Source: a virus. From it: a stretch of 37,504 bases of DNA. Made by a program: the position numbers and the translations under genes. The stretch's first letter is position 1; each line of letters opens with the position of its first letter. Below the pieces are notes generated by a model, which worked only from the letters and a program-made list of their open reading frames with translations, did no database searches and was not told the origin of the DNA. Shown here one piece after another: positions 8,238 to 16,741 of this stretch. Location: IMG/VR virus record IMGVR_UViG_3300045999_005920, positions 1-37,504 of that record; one strand, written 5' to 3'.

Positions 8238-9194
8238 ATGAGTGTAATCAATTTAGCAAACTGCAATAGTTCAACAAACATAGGACTATCAGAATGCGTA
8301 AGCAACAGAGGTATATTCCGTTGGGCTGTAGCAGTGCCAAAAGGAACAAGTATAACAGCCGCAACAGCATCAAGTAACAGCGCATTTAATACCGCTATTA
8401 CTGGACTGTTTACCGCCGATAGTAGAGCAACAAGGGCGTACTTATTGCCATCATTTACAGCCGTTACAGACAATACAGGCGATGCGGTAACAGAGGCACA
8501 AGGTAACTTTGATTTCGTTGTAGCGTCTAAGCCTTACAACTGGTCATACCGTATGAACACAGATGATTGCACATATAAAAATGTGTATAATCTGCTACGT
8601 TTGAAGCAGTCACAGTTTGACATTATATTTGTTGATGACAATGGTAATGTGTACGGTACTTTGGTAAATGGTAGTGACTTTGGCGGTATTCCAATGGCGC
8701 AGATATTCACACCTGACCCAACGCAAAAAACAGACAGTGCTAACCCTATGTACATGATTAACTTCTTGTTGCAAAACAACCAAGATGTAATCGTTAATAG
8801 TGCGGTGGTATCGTCTAATTTCAGACCTAACCCAGCAACTATGGGATTGTTAGATGTGGTACTTGCAGAGGGTACAGTAGGCACTACATCAGCTACAGTA
8901 TTGTATGTTAAAGGTACATTTGCATGTGGTGGTGGTAATATCGGTGATTCTTATGGTGCAACGCTTAACGCTGGGGCTGCATGGAGTGTAGTACCTGCCG
9001 CTGGGGGTTCTGCTATCGTTCCATCGGGGGTTACTTACAACTCTACTACAGGTGAATACGCTTTGACTATCGCAAGTACACCTGCTACAGATTTGGTAGT
9101 AGGATTGGCTGTACCGTCTGTATTGACTGTATCACCTTACTTTGTATTTGCAATCACAGAAACAGCTAACAAGGTAACAATTACAACTCCGTAA
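8238..9194 (+). CDS. Probable major tail (tube) protein with a C-terminal Ig-like part
   Basis: This 318-residue protein has the composition of a tail tube subunit: beta-rich, T/S/A/N-rich, starting M-S-V-I-N-L-A-N-C. About residues 1-215 would form the tube domain. From about residue 215 the sequence changes to repetitive T/A/G/V-rich segments (V-L-A-E-G-T-V-G-T-T, then L-N-A-G-A-A-W-S-V), which look like an added Ig-like surface domain, common at the C-terminus of tail tube proteins. The slot between connector proteins and chaperone/tape-measure genes supports the call. It has no own promoter and is probably read from 4511. Alternative: a neck or decoration protein. Confidence 0.6.
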   Translation: MSVINLANCNSSTNIGLSECVSNRGIFRWAVAVPKGTSITAATASSNSAFNTAITGLFTADSRATRAYLLPSFTAVTDNTGDAVTEAQGNFDFVVASKPYNWSYRMNTDDCTYKNVYNLLRLKQSQFDIIFVDDNGNVYGTLVNGSDFGGIPMAQIFTPDPTQKTDSANPMYMINFLLQNNQDVIVNSAVVSSNFRPNPATMGLLDVVLAEGTVGTTSATVLYVKGTFACGGGNIGDSYGATLNAGAAWSVVPAAGGSAIVPSGVTYNSTTGEYALTIASTPATDLVVGLAVPSVLTVSPYFVFAITETANKVTITTP

Positions 9195-9197
9195 TCT

Positions 9198-9425
9198 ATG
9201 AGTGATACCGTAAGCATTGAAGGTTTTGGTTGGACTAAATCAGTCCACCAAACCTTTACCGAAAAGCAATTTGTTGATATGTATAGCGGTGAGGGTTATA
9301 CCCACATTTACCCATACATGAGCAAAGAGCAAAAGAAAGCTGCACTTAAACTCGCATATAAGGCATGTGTGCCAACACCGATTAAAGCCCCTAAAAAGGA
9401 GATATTCGGTACAGACGAGGAGTAG
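9198..9425 (+). CDS. Small tail-module protein
   Basis: This 75-residue protein begins three bases after the tail tube gene ends. It contains W-T-K-S-V-H-Q-T-F-T-E-K-Q-F and a Lys-rich helical stretch (S-K-E-Q-K-K-A-A-L-K-L-A-Y-K), ending in acidic F-G-T-D-E-E. I recognise no family. Its transcript ends at the hairpin 9446-9480. Small basic/helical proteins in this slot may assist tail assembly; nothing more can be said from sequence. Confidence 0.7.
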   Translation: MSDTVSIEGFGWTKSVHQTFTEKQFVDMYSGEGYTHIYPYMSKEQKKAALKLAYKACVPTPIKAPKKEIFGTDEE

Positions 9426-9445
9426 CAGCAATTTATTTAGGAATG

Positions 9446-9480
9446 AATAACCCCAATGATGTAATATTGTTGGGGTTATT
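9446..9480 (+). terminator. Hairpin terminator overlapping the next promoter region
   Basis: A perfect 11-base-pair stem (AATAACCCCAA with TTGGGGTTATT) surrounds a 13-base loop. It has no pure T tract; the 3' arm and following bases are T-rich (TTATTTGTATATTTG). It probably ends the capsid-to-tail-tube transcript; efficiency uncertain. Confidence 0.6.
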
Positions 9481-9482
9481 TG

Positions 9483-9490
9483 TATATTTG
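9483..9490 (+). promoter_or_regulatory. Bacteroidota-type promoter, minus-7 box TATATTTG
   Basis: An exact TAnnTTTG lies four bases before GTG 9495. It restarts transcription right after the hairpin at 9446-9480 and predicts a leaderless message starting at a GTG. Confidence 0.6.
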
Positions 9491-9494
9491 TAAA

Positions 9495-9911
9495 GTGGCT
9501 ACATTCTCCGAGATGCTTAAAAGGTTTCAATCATTTGACCCAATAGCGGCAACGGGCGATGCTATGTTAGAGAATAAAGAGCAAATAATAGGCATTAACC
9601 AAGATGAATTGTATGAGCGAGGTGTAGGTAAGGATGGGCAGAAATTACCCCCTTATTCGCCACAATACGCCAAGAAAAAGCGCAATCCCGACATAGTAGA
9701 CATATACCAAACTGGTAGGCTTTATTCACGCATGAATTTACGTGTAGAAGGTAACGAATACGAAATAAATAGCAGCGTTCCTTATAGTGTGTATGTGCAA
9801 GAGAAACGACCTACTATTTATGGATTGAATGAAATAGGTAAAAAAGAAACATGGGTTATAATAAAACCTGAATTTGTATACTACCTTAAACAAGTAACAC
9901 AAACAACATGA
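9495..9911 (+). CDS. HK97 gp10-like tail/neck protein
   Basis: This 138-residue protein carries the segment G-V-G-K-D-G-Q-K-L-P-P-Y-S followed by basic residues A-K-K-K-R, a pattern common in phage gp10-like and virion morphogenesis (neck/tail-completion) proteins. Start choice: the frame is open to an ATG at 9480, but that codon lies within the hairpin and promoter. GTG 9495, read as M-A-T-F-S-E-M-L, is four bases after TATATTTG and is the better start. It overlaps the next gene by four bases (ATGA). The role is probably joining the tail to the neck. Confidence 0.65.
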   Translation: MATFSEMLKRFQSFDPIAATGDAMLENKEQIIGINQDELYERGVGKDGQKLPPYSPQYAKKKRNPDIVDIYQTGRLYSRMNLRVEGNEYEINSSVPYSVYVQEKRPTIYGLNEIGKKETWVIIKPEFVYYLKQVTQTT

Positions 9912-10123
9912 GTTGCCCTGAATGTATAAAAAATGATGCAGCCGAAAAAGCACAGAAACTTACTAATCTCTTACCTCGCTTTAGAAGTGAGGCAGCTAAT
10001 AAAGGGCTTACTGAATTTGCCGTTATTGAAACGGTTAACAAAAACCCGCAATACGGATGGAGAGAAATCGGACACGAAGACACAACCCGACTTAAAGTCG
10101 AAGGGTACTATATTGTCTATTAG
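9908..10123 (+). CDS. Small protein in the tail-assembly chaperone slot
   Basis: This 71-residue protein begins M-S-C-P-E-C, giving one CxxC pair, and continues with a helical, charged region (A-A-E-K-A-Q-K-L-T-N-L-L). It is coupled to the preceding gene by an ATGA overlap. The following frame (10113-10676) overlaps its end and is shifted by +1. In many siphophages two ORFs just before the tape measure gene are tail assembly chaperones, the longer one made by ribosomal frameshift. A CTT-AAA heptamer at 10091-10097 lies in the overlap of open frames, so a +1 shift is conceivable but unproven. I do not recognise the family directly. Confidence 0.65.
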   Translation: MSCPECIKNDAAEKAQKLTNLLPRFRSEAANKGLTEFAVIETVNKNPQYGWREIGHEDTTRLKVEGYYIVY

Positions 10124-10676
10124 AGAATTACCACTAAAAACATTTATAAATGGAGTATGTTACGGTTCGGAGTTGCCCAACTTTGATGATTTGGTATGTG
10201 AGTATTACAGCATTCGAAATGACCCACACAGTAAGCAGTACGTACTCATAGTATCTGCTATGAAAGCTATGCAATTTAGAGCGCAAATAATAGATAATAT
10301 TTGCCGTTGTATAGTAGTGTGCTACCATCAAGACTTAGCCCAAATTTTGAGAGATGAATACCCACAATTTGCATTTACGGAAGATAGTTATGTGCAAGAT
10401 TTAGAGTATGTGCCGAGAATTGAGAATAACAACAAAATACAATTTGACAAGCTAAAAGCGCAGCTAGATAAGTTAATGGAAGGTAGCGAAAAAGAAGCTA
10501 CACCCGAAAGTAAGTATAAGGGGTTTATTTCACGTATCTTTGACATCAATGAAAATGCAAAGTATCAATGTATTAGCTTAGATAGTAGTAGTACATACGA
10601 TTTTGCTATTGCATTGGAACGATTGGAAAAACATATTGAATATCTTGAAGCGCAAGCCCAAAAAAATAAACAGTAA
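10113..10676 (+). CDS. Tail-assembly-chaperone-position protein (TTG start or frameshift product)
   Basis: This gives 187 residues if started at TTG 10113 (L-S-I-R-E-L-P-L-K). GAAGGG lies seven bases upstream, a Shine-Dalgarno-like feature that is uncommon in this window. No ATG or GTG is close; the open frame reaches back to 9933, but that part overlaps the 71-residue gene in another frame and looks non-coding. The protein is mixed alpha/beta with a helical charged C-terminus ending A-Q-K-N-K-Q. It overlaps the tape measure gene by one base (TAATG). Position suggests a chaperone that coats the tape measure during tail assembly. It may instead be the C-terminal half of a frameshift fusion with the 71-residue protein. 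Confidence 0.6.
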   Translation: MSIRELPLKTFINGVCYGSELPNFDDLVCEYYSIRNDPHSKQYVLIVSAMKAMQFRAQIIDNICRCIVVCYHQDLAQILRDEYPQFAFTEDSYVQDLEYVPRIENNNKIQFDKLKAQLDKLMEGSEKEATPESKYKGFISRIFDINENAKYQCISLDSSSTYDFAIALERLEKHIEYLEAQAQKNKQ

Positions 10677-13600
10677 TGGCAGATTTAGTAAGTGAGATAA
10701 TAAGTCAAGGGGCGTTAGACCAATTAGAGTTGGCTAATGCGCAGTTGGAGTTAGCGGTTAAAAATGTTAACAATGTAGCAACAGCCGCAAAGGGTATTGT
10801 TATTGATTTTAAGGGGGCTGGGAATATTGGTGAATTAAATGCAGCAATGGCAAAGCAAGCCGAAAACATCAACACCATTACAGAGGCTACAAAAAAATAT
10901 GAGGCGGCAGTTGATAAGAAACAAAGGGCTATTGAAATAGCAGAACGTAATGAGTTATTAGGCATACAAAAGGTAATAGCGGAACGTGAAAAGGCGGCAG
11001 CGAAAGAAGATGCACTAATACTTAAACAGCTTGCAAATGAGGACAAAGCTAATGCAGCAAGGTTAAAACGTGCGCAAAAAGAAGAGGAGATACTAAACAG
11101 GCTAATTAAAAAAGAAGAAGATGCAGCCGCTAAAATCGAACTGATAAGGCAAAAACAAATGAAAGCCTTAGAAGTTGCAGAGGCTAAGGAAATGAAAATG
11201 ATTTCCGATGTTGCAAGGCAAAAGGAATTGGCGGCAGAACGTGAAGAAAAGGCACTTGCAAAACTTAACAACGCATACGAACAATTAAAAGTACAGTATA
11301 AAAAAGCGGCAGATGAGGCTAAAAGGTTAGGTGCTGAATTTGGTGTAAATGATAGTAGGGCTACAGCCGCAGCAGGTAGCGCAATGAAGCTATATAACAG
11401 CCTATTAGCGGTTGAAAAGTCAGTAGGTCAGGCACAAAGGCAAGTAGGGCAATATAATCAGGCTGCATTTGCAATGACACAAGTATTGCGTGAAGCCCCA
11501 GCATTTGCGAATAGCATGGCTACAGGCTTTATGGCAATATCGAACAACATACCAATATTGGTAGATGAGATTAAAGTATTAATAGAAAAAAATAAAGAAT
11601 TAAAAGCTAGTGGTGCGGAAACTATACCAGTTTGGAAAACGTTAATGAGTTCCATTACTTCGCCAGTGGGGTTGATTACCATTGCAACTACTGCATTAAC
11701 TTTCCTTGCTGCTAAGACTGATATATTTAAGTCATCAGTTGATGAAGCTGGTAAAGCTGTAGAAGATTTATCGCAAAAATTGCAAGATATTAGACAAGAT
11801 ATGATGGATGCTTTTAGTACTGAAAATACAGACATAAGCACGCTTGTATCTATACTAGAAGATACAAACAATTTACTAAATTTAAGGATAGCAGCACTAA
11901 AAGAATTGCAAAAGTTAAAGCCACAATACTTTAATGAACTAAGTGCAGAACAAGACTTAAAGGGAGTTGAAAAAGATAAGTTAGAAACATTAAAACAGCA
12001 AATATTAGTTGAAAAAGAACTAGAGGCTACAGGTAAAAGAATAAAAACATTAACAGAGGAAAGGGCAAGACTAGAAAAAGAAAAAGCGGTAGAATCGCAA
12101 AAGGGAGAAAATATATCATATATTCTAGGATTAGGGCAAAATAAAGCATCTGATATAGGGGATATTAATTTACAAATTGCGGCTGTAACTGAACAAATAG
12201 AATCGGCACAAAAAGCGGCAGCAGCATTTCGTAAAATAGCATTGACATTTCCAACAGCACCCGAAAAAGGCAAAGAACCTAAAGCCAAAAAAGAAAAAGC
12301 AGCAAAAGATACTACAGCAAAATCAGAAAGCGATTTAGCTAGGGCTAAGTATGAAAGAGAAAAGCAACAAATAGAACAAGATGCACAAACCCAAAAAGAC
12401 ATATCTGAAAATATAAAACTAGAACTCAATCATCGCTTAGATGGTTACATGGAGTATCAGTCTGCATTATTTCAGTTGTCAATATTGGAACGTGATTATA
12501 TTGTAAAGCAAGAACAAGCAAAAATAGCCGAATTACAGAGTAAACGTAAAGATGCTAGCAAGTCAGAACAAGAGAGCATAGATGACCAAATAGAGGCAGC
12601 TAAAACACGTATAAAAACAGCAGAAGAAAAGACCGCAGGTGAATTTATAGATATTGAAAAGAAACAAGCGGAAGGTAGGCTTGCAATTATAGAGAGTGCA
12701 AATGAAAAGTTTATAGATGCACAAAAGGAACTACTAACCAAACTTACTACAGGTGAATTGGCACTATATAGTCAAGAGATTGAAAACCTTAAAATAGCCT
12801 TAGATACTAAAGAAATAACAAGGCGTCAATATAACAAAAGATTAGCAGAAGTACAGAAAAAACAGCAAATTGCATTTCTACAAGCCGAAATAGAATTTGA
12901 TGAAAAAGTATTAGCTAATTTATCGCTAACGGCAGAAAAAAGGAAACAATTTGAGGAGAAGTTAGCGAAAGATAAAGAGGCAAAATTAAAAGCCGAAAAG
13001 GGTATATCCACGCCACGTAAAGGCGGTTCAAGAATAACAGATAGTGTTGCTAAATTATTCGTTCCAGAAGATATGGAGAACGAAGAGCAATACTTGCAAG
13101 AGTTCTATGATAGGACTGTAGAATTGGCAAATCAAGCAGCTAATGCTATTATTGAAGCTAAGAATAGACAGTTTGAGGCGGAAAATGCAAGGTTAGATGA
13201 ACAAGCCCGTAAGATAGAAGCTAACTATACCGAGCAATCACGCCTGATAAATGCAACGGTAAAAGATGAAACGGAAAGATACAATCAACAGCAGAAACTA
13301 TTAGCGCAAACAGAGGCGCAACAAGCCACTATTGAGGATAGAAAACGTGAGGTAGCTAAAAGACAAGCAGCAGCACAGAAGGCTGCATCAGTTGCAGCTA
13401 TTATACAAAATACCGCTGTAGCGATTGCGGCTGCACTGAAATACACAGTAGGGGCAGCCCCAATAATAGCATTAATAGCAGCTAGTGGTGCGGTACAATT
13501 AGCAGCCGCATTAAACACACCTATACCAGCGTATAAAGAAGGTACAACATATCACAAAGGCGGTAAGTTTATCGCTGGTGATGGTGGTGAAAAGGAGTTA

Positions 13601-13924
13601 ATTATTGCACCTAATAAAACACCTTATTGGTCAAATAGTATTTCAACCTTGTATGATGAGGCGGAAGGAACTAAGGTAATACCAAAATCAGCAATGCAAT
13701 ACGCAATGGCTAACACTACTAGCAACGTAGGTAATCTTTCAGCCGCATACGATGCCCGTAACAGTGCGATAATTGCAGAAACGATAGGTAGTATAGTAAG
13801 TAGGGAATTTGACAAAACAGGGCGCAAATTAGCAACCGTAATAGTCAACAGCCAACCGAAACAACAGCATACCGAAAGTGTAGCAGATGAATTGCGTAAA
13901 ATGAGAAACCTACAAGGACTATAA
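10676..13924 (+). CDS. Tail tape measure protein
   Basis: At 1082 residues this is the longest protein in the window, and it would set tail length. Residues about 20-230 and 355-900 are alternating A/K/E/Q-rich coiled coil. A hydrophobic segment lies near 325-347 (P-V-G-L-I-T-I-A-T-T-A-L-T-F-L-A) and a long one at about 902-946 (A-A-I-I-Q-N-T-A-V-A-I-A and onward). The C-terminal part has the familiar H-K-G-G-K-F-I-A-G-D-G-G-E-K-E-L pattern of tape measures. At roughly 1.5 angstrom per residue a tail near 160 nm is predicted, i.e. a long-tailed siphovirus. No peptidase or lytic transglycosylase domain was seen. The start ATG overlaps the previous stop. Confidence 0.92.
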   Translation: MADLVSEIISQGALDQLELANAQLELAVKNVNNVATAAKGIVIDFKGAGNIGELNAAMAKQAENINTITEATKKYEAAVDKKQRAIEIAERNELLGIQKVIAEREKAAAKEDALILKQLANEDKANAARLKRAQKEEEILNRLIKKEEDAAAKIELIRQKQMKALEVAEAKEMKMISDVARQKELAAEREEKALAKLNNAYEQLKVQYKKAADEAKRLGAEFGVNDSRATAAAGSAMKLYNSLLAVEKSVGQAQRQVGQYNQAAFAMTQVLREAPAFANSMATGFMAISNNIPILVDEIKVLIEKNKELKASGAETIPVWKTLMSSITSPVGLITIATTALTFLAAKTDIFKSSVDEAGKAVEDLSQKLQDIRQDMMDAFSTENTDISTLVSILEDTNNLLNLRIAALKELQKLKPQYFNELSAEQDLKGVEKDKLETLKQQILVEKELEATGKRIKTLTEERARLEKEKAVESQKGENISYILGLGQNKASDIGDINLQIAAVTEQIESAQKAAAAFRKIALTFPTAPEKGKEPKAKKEKAAKDTTAKSESDLARAKYEREKQQIEQDAQTQKDISENIKLELNHRLDGYMEYQSALFQLSILERDYIVKQEQAKIAELQSKRKDASKSEQESIDDQIEAAKTRIKTAEEKTAGEFIDIEKKQAEGRLAIIESANEKFIDAQKELLTKLTTGELALYSQEIENLKIALDTKEITRRQYNKRLAEVQKKQQIAFLQAEIEFDEKVLANLSLTAEKRKQFEEKLAKDKEAKLKAEKGISTPRKGGSRITDSVAKLFVPEDMENEEQYLQEFYDRTVELANQAANAIIEAKNRQFEAENARLDEQARKIEANYTEQSRLINATVKDETERYNQQQKLLAQTEAQQATIEDRKREVAKRQAAAQKAASVAAIIQNTAVAIAAALKYTVGAAPIIALIAASGAVQLAAALNTPIPAYKEGTTYHKGGKFIAGDGGEKELIIAPNKTPYWSNSISTLYDEAEGTKVIPKSAMQYAMANTTSNVGNLSAAYDARNSAIIAETIGSIVSREFDKTGRKLATVIVNSQPKQQHTESVADELRKMRNLQGL

Positions 13925-13927
13925 CAA

Positions 13928-16468
13928 ATGTATAACGATAGATTTAGAATATCATTAAGGGCGGCAAACGGCAACTATTATAGTGCAGTACAGGCAACTG
14001 ATAACACATGGACTGTAAGCGATGGTGTTAGCGCTGCATATATAAAATACTTACCGAAGGGTTGGGACGAAACGGATATAACGTGGGAACGTAACATGAC
14101 CTATTATGGTGTGTTTCGTTCACAAACGCAAAAGTTCCAATTTAGCGAAGATGCAAGGGCTATACTATTGTCTATACTTGCCGATAAAGGTGTTAACGGT
14201 TATTGCCGAATGACCATTGACATATACAATGAAAGTACATTACTATTTGAAACATTCTACACATCGCAAATTGATTTGTCGGGGGCTAAGGATAGCAAGC
14301 GCACGCAATTAATGGTAGTTGCTACTTTGGATAGTGAACTATATGAACTGCTAAAATCTAAAGCCCAAAGCGACTTTAATATACCTTTTTGGGTATATAG
14401 TGGTGGTTCATGGTTAGTTAACGCAAGTGCGGTATTCTTACAGCATACAGGGATTAAATTGAGGTGGCAGACACAATATGTAAGTGCTGCAACGCCTACT
14501 AGTCCGCTTAATCCCCCTGTTGCTTTTTTACTTTTTTTTGGTGTACAGGGTTGGAATAGAGGTTCTGTAAGCGATGGTAGGCACTGGATACCAACATTAA
14601 ATAAATTCAATGTTGCACAGGCTAATGGTACTACCACATTTATAGGGAATGACATATTAGAAGTTGTATTGCCAGCATACAATCAGCCAGCAAACTATAA
14701 CCGTAACTTTAATGGTTCAGCAGATATACAAGCATACACAAAAAACCAATGCTTAGTAAAAAACTTAATTGATAATACATTAGGAAACGTATCATTAGCA
14801 GTAAGGGTATTTGGTACTTTTGGCGGTACTTTTGCTTATTCAACAAGCCCACAAGACCAATACTTGCGTATTGTTTTATTTGAGATAGACCAAAATGATG
14901 AGCCTGTAACCATATCGGGCAATTACCAATACACTACTTTGTTTTCTTTATTATTACCTAATGGAGGCGGACCTTACAATCCACCTTCTATGGATTTTGA
15001 CACTACAACTATAATTAGTTTGCCATTCAGAAAAGCAGGTATTATAGGTATTATTTACGATGGAGTAACAAGCGGATTAGATACTACTCACTCATGTGTA
15101 GGGTGGTGGTTTGAGCAACTTGAAGCCGTAGTTTATAGTAACTACAATAGTGGCACATCTACGCCAGTTGACGCACCTATATTTCCCGAAAGTACTATAA
15201 TAGGATTTAGACCACATAGACTACTACAGGAAATAGTTGATTGCTTAGATAGTACTACTACTGATGCTTACGGATTTCCAGTTCAAACAGGTAGCGGATA
15301 TATTGGTGAAAGTGTGTATTTAGCCGACCAAACACTATCATTAGCAACAAATATAGACCTTATACCATATCGCACTATTGAAACAAGCGAGAATGCGGTA
15401 AGGGGTATAATTGGTTTCCCATACATGACCAAATCATTAGCAGCATTTTATCAGCAATGGAGCAAAATATGCGGGTTGGGGTTGGGGATAATAGGCGATG
15501 ACAAGATAAAAATTGAGCCTTTTGAATACTTTTTTGATGATAGCACATTGATACTTAATTTGGGTAGTAATGTTGCAGACTTTGAAATTATGCCATTTAC
15601 AGAGGGAATGGGTAATGTATTAAATGCAGGGTATGAGCCACTACAGACAAATAAAAACTTTGCAGTAGATAGTTTTTGTATGCCTATGAAATGGGAATTG
15701 CCATTGAACAAAACACCAAAATCACTAGACTACCAAGTAAATGAAGTTAATGCAGACATTTACTATATTGAGAAAGCTAGAGCGCAAAACAACAGTGAAA
15801 ATAGTAGCCCGTCTGCTAGTAATGGTAGTGTATTGATACAAATTACAGAAGATGTAGTAGCATTTCCCGACATTACTAACCCAGCAGGCGTAGTAGTGGG
15901 GGTGAGCGCATACGGATTAGACCAGTACCCAACAGCGCAAAGCACAAACCCAGCTACTTCACCATACATTAAAGGCATGTATTACCCCGATACTGCATAT
16001 AATTTAGGACTAGACCCAGCGAGTAATATTTACAGAAATAGTAAAATGATACGTTCATTGTGTGATGGTCAAGATGACTTTGGGAGTGTTATGTCGTTTA
16101 GAAAGATATACCAACAGCAATATAATGACCCAACTACACCAGCATTAGAACGTGCAGGTATGTCAAAGTATTTAAACTATGGTACGGTAATAAACGAAGT
16201 TGAGGATATACCGCTTACCACTACTAGCAAGTTATTCAGACCTTACATTTTCCAAGTTACAAGCGAATACCCAGTAAATATGTACAGCATAATAAATGCT
16301 AATCCATACGGATATGTTAGCTTTAAATGGCGTGGCGAGGACTTTACAGATACAGAATACAGGGGGTTTCTACTAGAGGTTAAACAATCGGCAGCAAATA
16401 ACAAAGCTACAGTTTTTAAACTTTTAGCACACCCAAGTACAACCGATGCAGCACTAAAGAAAAACTAA
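13928..16468 (+). CDS. Tail tip/hub protein (distal tail plus tail-associated type)
   Basis: This 846-residue protein lies three bases after the tape measure gene. The N-terminus (M-Y-N-D-R-F-R-I-S-L) with beta-rich segments F-R-I-S-L-R-A and F-E-T-F-Y-T-S-Q-I-D-L looks like a distal tail or hub ring domain. The middle is a large beta/loop region and the C-terminal third resembles phage tail-associated (Tal-like) proteins. No peptidoglycan hydrolase motif was found. It would cap the tail tube and carry the receptor-binding parts encoded next. Its TAA overlaps, tail to tail, the TAG of the opposite-strand lipoprotein gene (shared CTAA at 16465-16468). The function is positional inference with moderate support. 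Confidence 0.7.
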   Translation: MYNDRFRISLRAANGNYYSAVQATDNTWTVSDGVSAAYIKYLPKGWDETDITWERNMTYYGVFRSQTQKFQFSEDARAILLSILADKGVNGYCRMTIDIYNESTLLFETFYTSQIDLSGAKDSKRTQLMVVATLDSELYELLKSKAQSDFNIPFWVYSGGSWLVNASAVFLQHTGIKLRWQTQYVSAATPTSPLNPPVAFLLFFGVQGWNRGSVSDGRHWIPTLNKFNVAQANGTTTFIGNDILEVVLPAYNQPANYNRNFNGSADIQAYTKNQCLVKNLIDNTLGNVSLAVRVFGTFGGTFAYSTSPQDQYLRIVLFEIDQNDEPVTISGNYQYTTLFSLLLPNGGGPYNPPSMDFDTTTIISLPFRKAGIIGIIYDGVTSGLDTTHSCVGWWFEQLEAVVYSNYNSGTSTPVDAPIFPESTIIGFRPHRLLQEIVDCLDSTTTDAYGFPVQTGSGYIGESVYLADQTLSLATNIDLIPYRTIETSENAVRGIIGFPYMTKSLAAFYQQWSKICGLGLGIIGDDKIKIEPFEYFFDDSTLILNLGSNVADFEIMPFTEGMGNVLNAGYEPLQTNKNFAVDSFCMPMKWELPLNKTPKSLDYQVNEVNADIYYIEKARAQNNSENSSPSASNGSVLIQITEDVVAFPDITNPAGVVVGVSAYGLDQYPTAQSTNPATSPYIKGMYYPDTAYNLGLDPASNIYRNSKMIRSLCDGQDDFGSVMSFRKIYQQQYNDPTTPALERAGMSKYLNYGTVINEVEDIPLTTTSKLFRPYIFQVTSEYPVNMYSIINANPYGYVSFKWRGEDFTDTEYRGFLLEVKQSAANNKATVFKLLAHPSTTDAALKKN

Positions 16469-16707
16469 TGACATTCGGTAACTACAGATACAGTATTAAC
16501 TTTTGTACTGATTACTGTATTACTTTTTTCAAGTTCTTTAATTTCTGCTTTTGTTTTGTCGCAAACTTCAAAAGTACTTACTACAGGTGCAGTAGGTTGG
16601 TTTGTTTGTGGCGAAGTTATTGTTCTAGTACATTCCCAGCATTTAGGAACTTTACTACATGATGTCAACAATAAAGCCGAAGATAGTATTATGATTATGT
16701 GTTTCAT
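16465..16707 (-). CDS. Small lipoprotein on the opposite strand inside the tail cluster
   Basis: This 80-residue protein begins with a lipoprotein signal: M-K-H, a hydrophobic run of I/L, then lipobox L14-T-S-Cys17. The mature part has four cysteines (23, 26, 49, 79), allowing two disulfides, with a C-W-E-C motif and a Thr/Val-rich tail. Small Bacteroidota lipoproteins of this C-x-E-C kind are familiar as hypothetical cell-envelope proteins. After Cys17 come S-K-V-P-K, without the acidic residues of a Bacteroidota surface-export signal, so it probably faces the periplasm. Start: ATG 16707, four bases after a perfect promoter; the longer upstream frame is rejected. It is the only leftward gene in the late region. 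This is typical of a moron gene that alters the host envelope, for example by blocking superinfection. That role is inferred. Confidence 0.85.
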   Translation of the reverse strand: MKHIIIILSSALLLTSCSKVPKCWECTRTITSPQTNQPTAPVVSTFEVCDKTKAEIKELEKSNTVISTKVNTVSVVTECH

Positions 16708-16711
16708 TTGA

Positions 16712-16741
16712 CAAAAGTACACTAAATTTGCAATATGCCAA
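16712..16741 (-). promoter_or_regulatory. Perfect two-part promoter of the lipoprotein gene
   Basis: Read on the minus strand: TTG at 16741-16739, a 19-base spacer, then TACTTTTG at 16719-16712, both matching Bacteroidota consensus. Four bases (TCAA) separate it from ATG 16707, so the mRNA should be leaderless. It overlaps the divergent promoter at 16723-16730. Confidence 0.8.
16723..16730 (+). promoter_or_regulatory. Divergent promoter for the receptor-region genes, box TAAATTTG
   Basis: An exact TAnnTTTG lies four bases (CAAT) before ATG 16735. It sits in the spacer of the opposite-strand lipoprotein promoter, so polymerase binding in the two directions should be mutually exclusive. Confidence 0.6.

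Noticed and set aside
9933-10112. N-terminal extension of the tail-chaperone-position gene to an upstream ATG
   Set aside because: It would overlap the 71-residue gene almost completely in another frame and lacks any plausible start context; TTG 10113 or a frameshift explains the data better.
10705-12429. Long leftward frames antisense to the tape measure gene
   Set aside because: Ser/Phe/Ala-rich products are the usual shadow of a Glu/Lys/Ala-rich coiled-coil gene; no promoter or family motif supports them.
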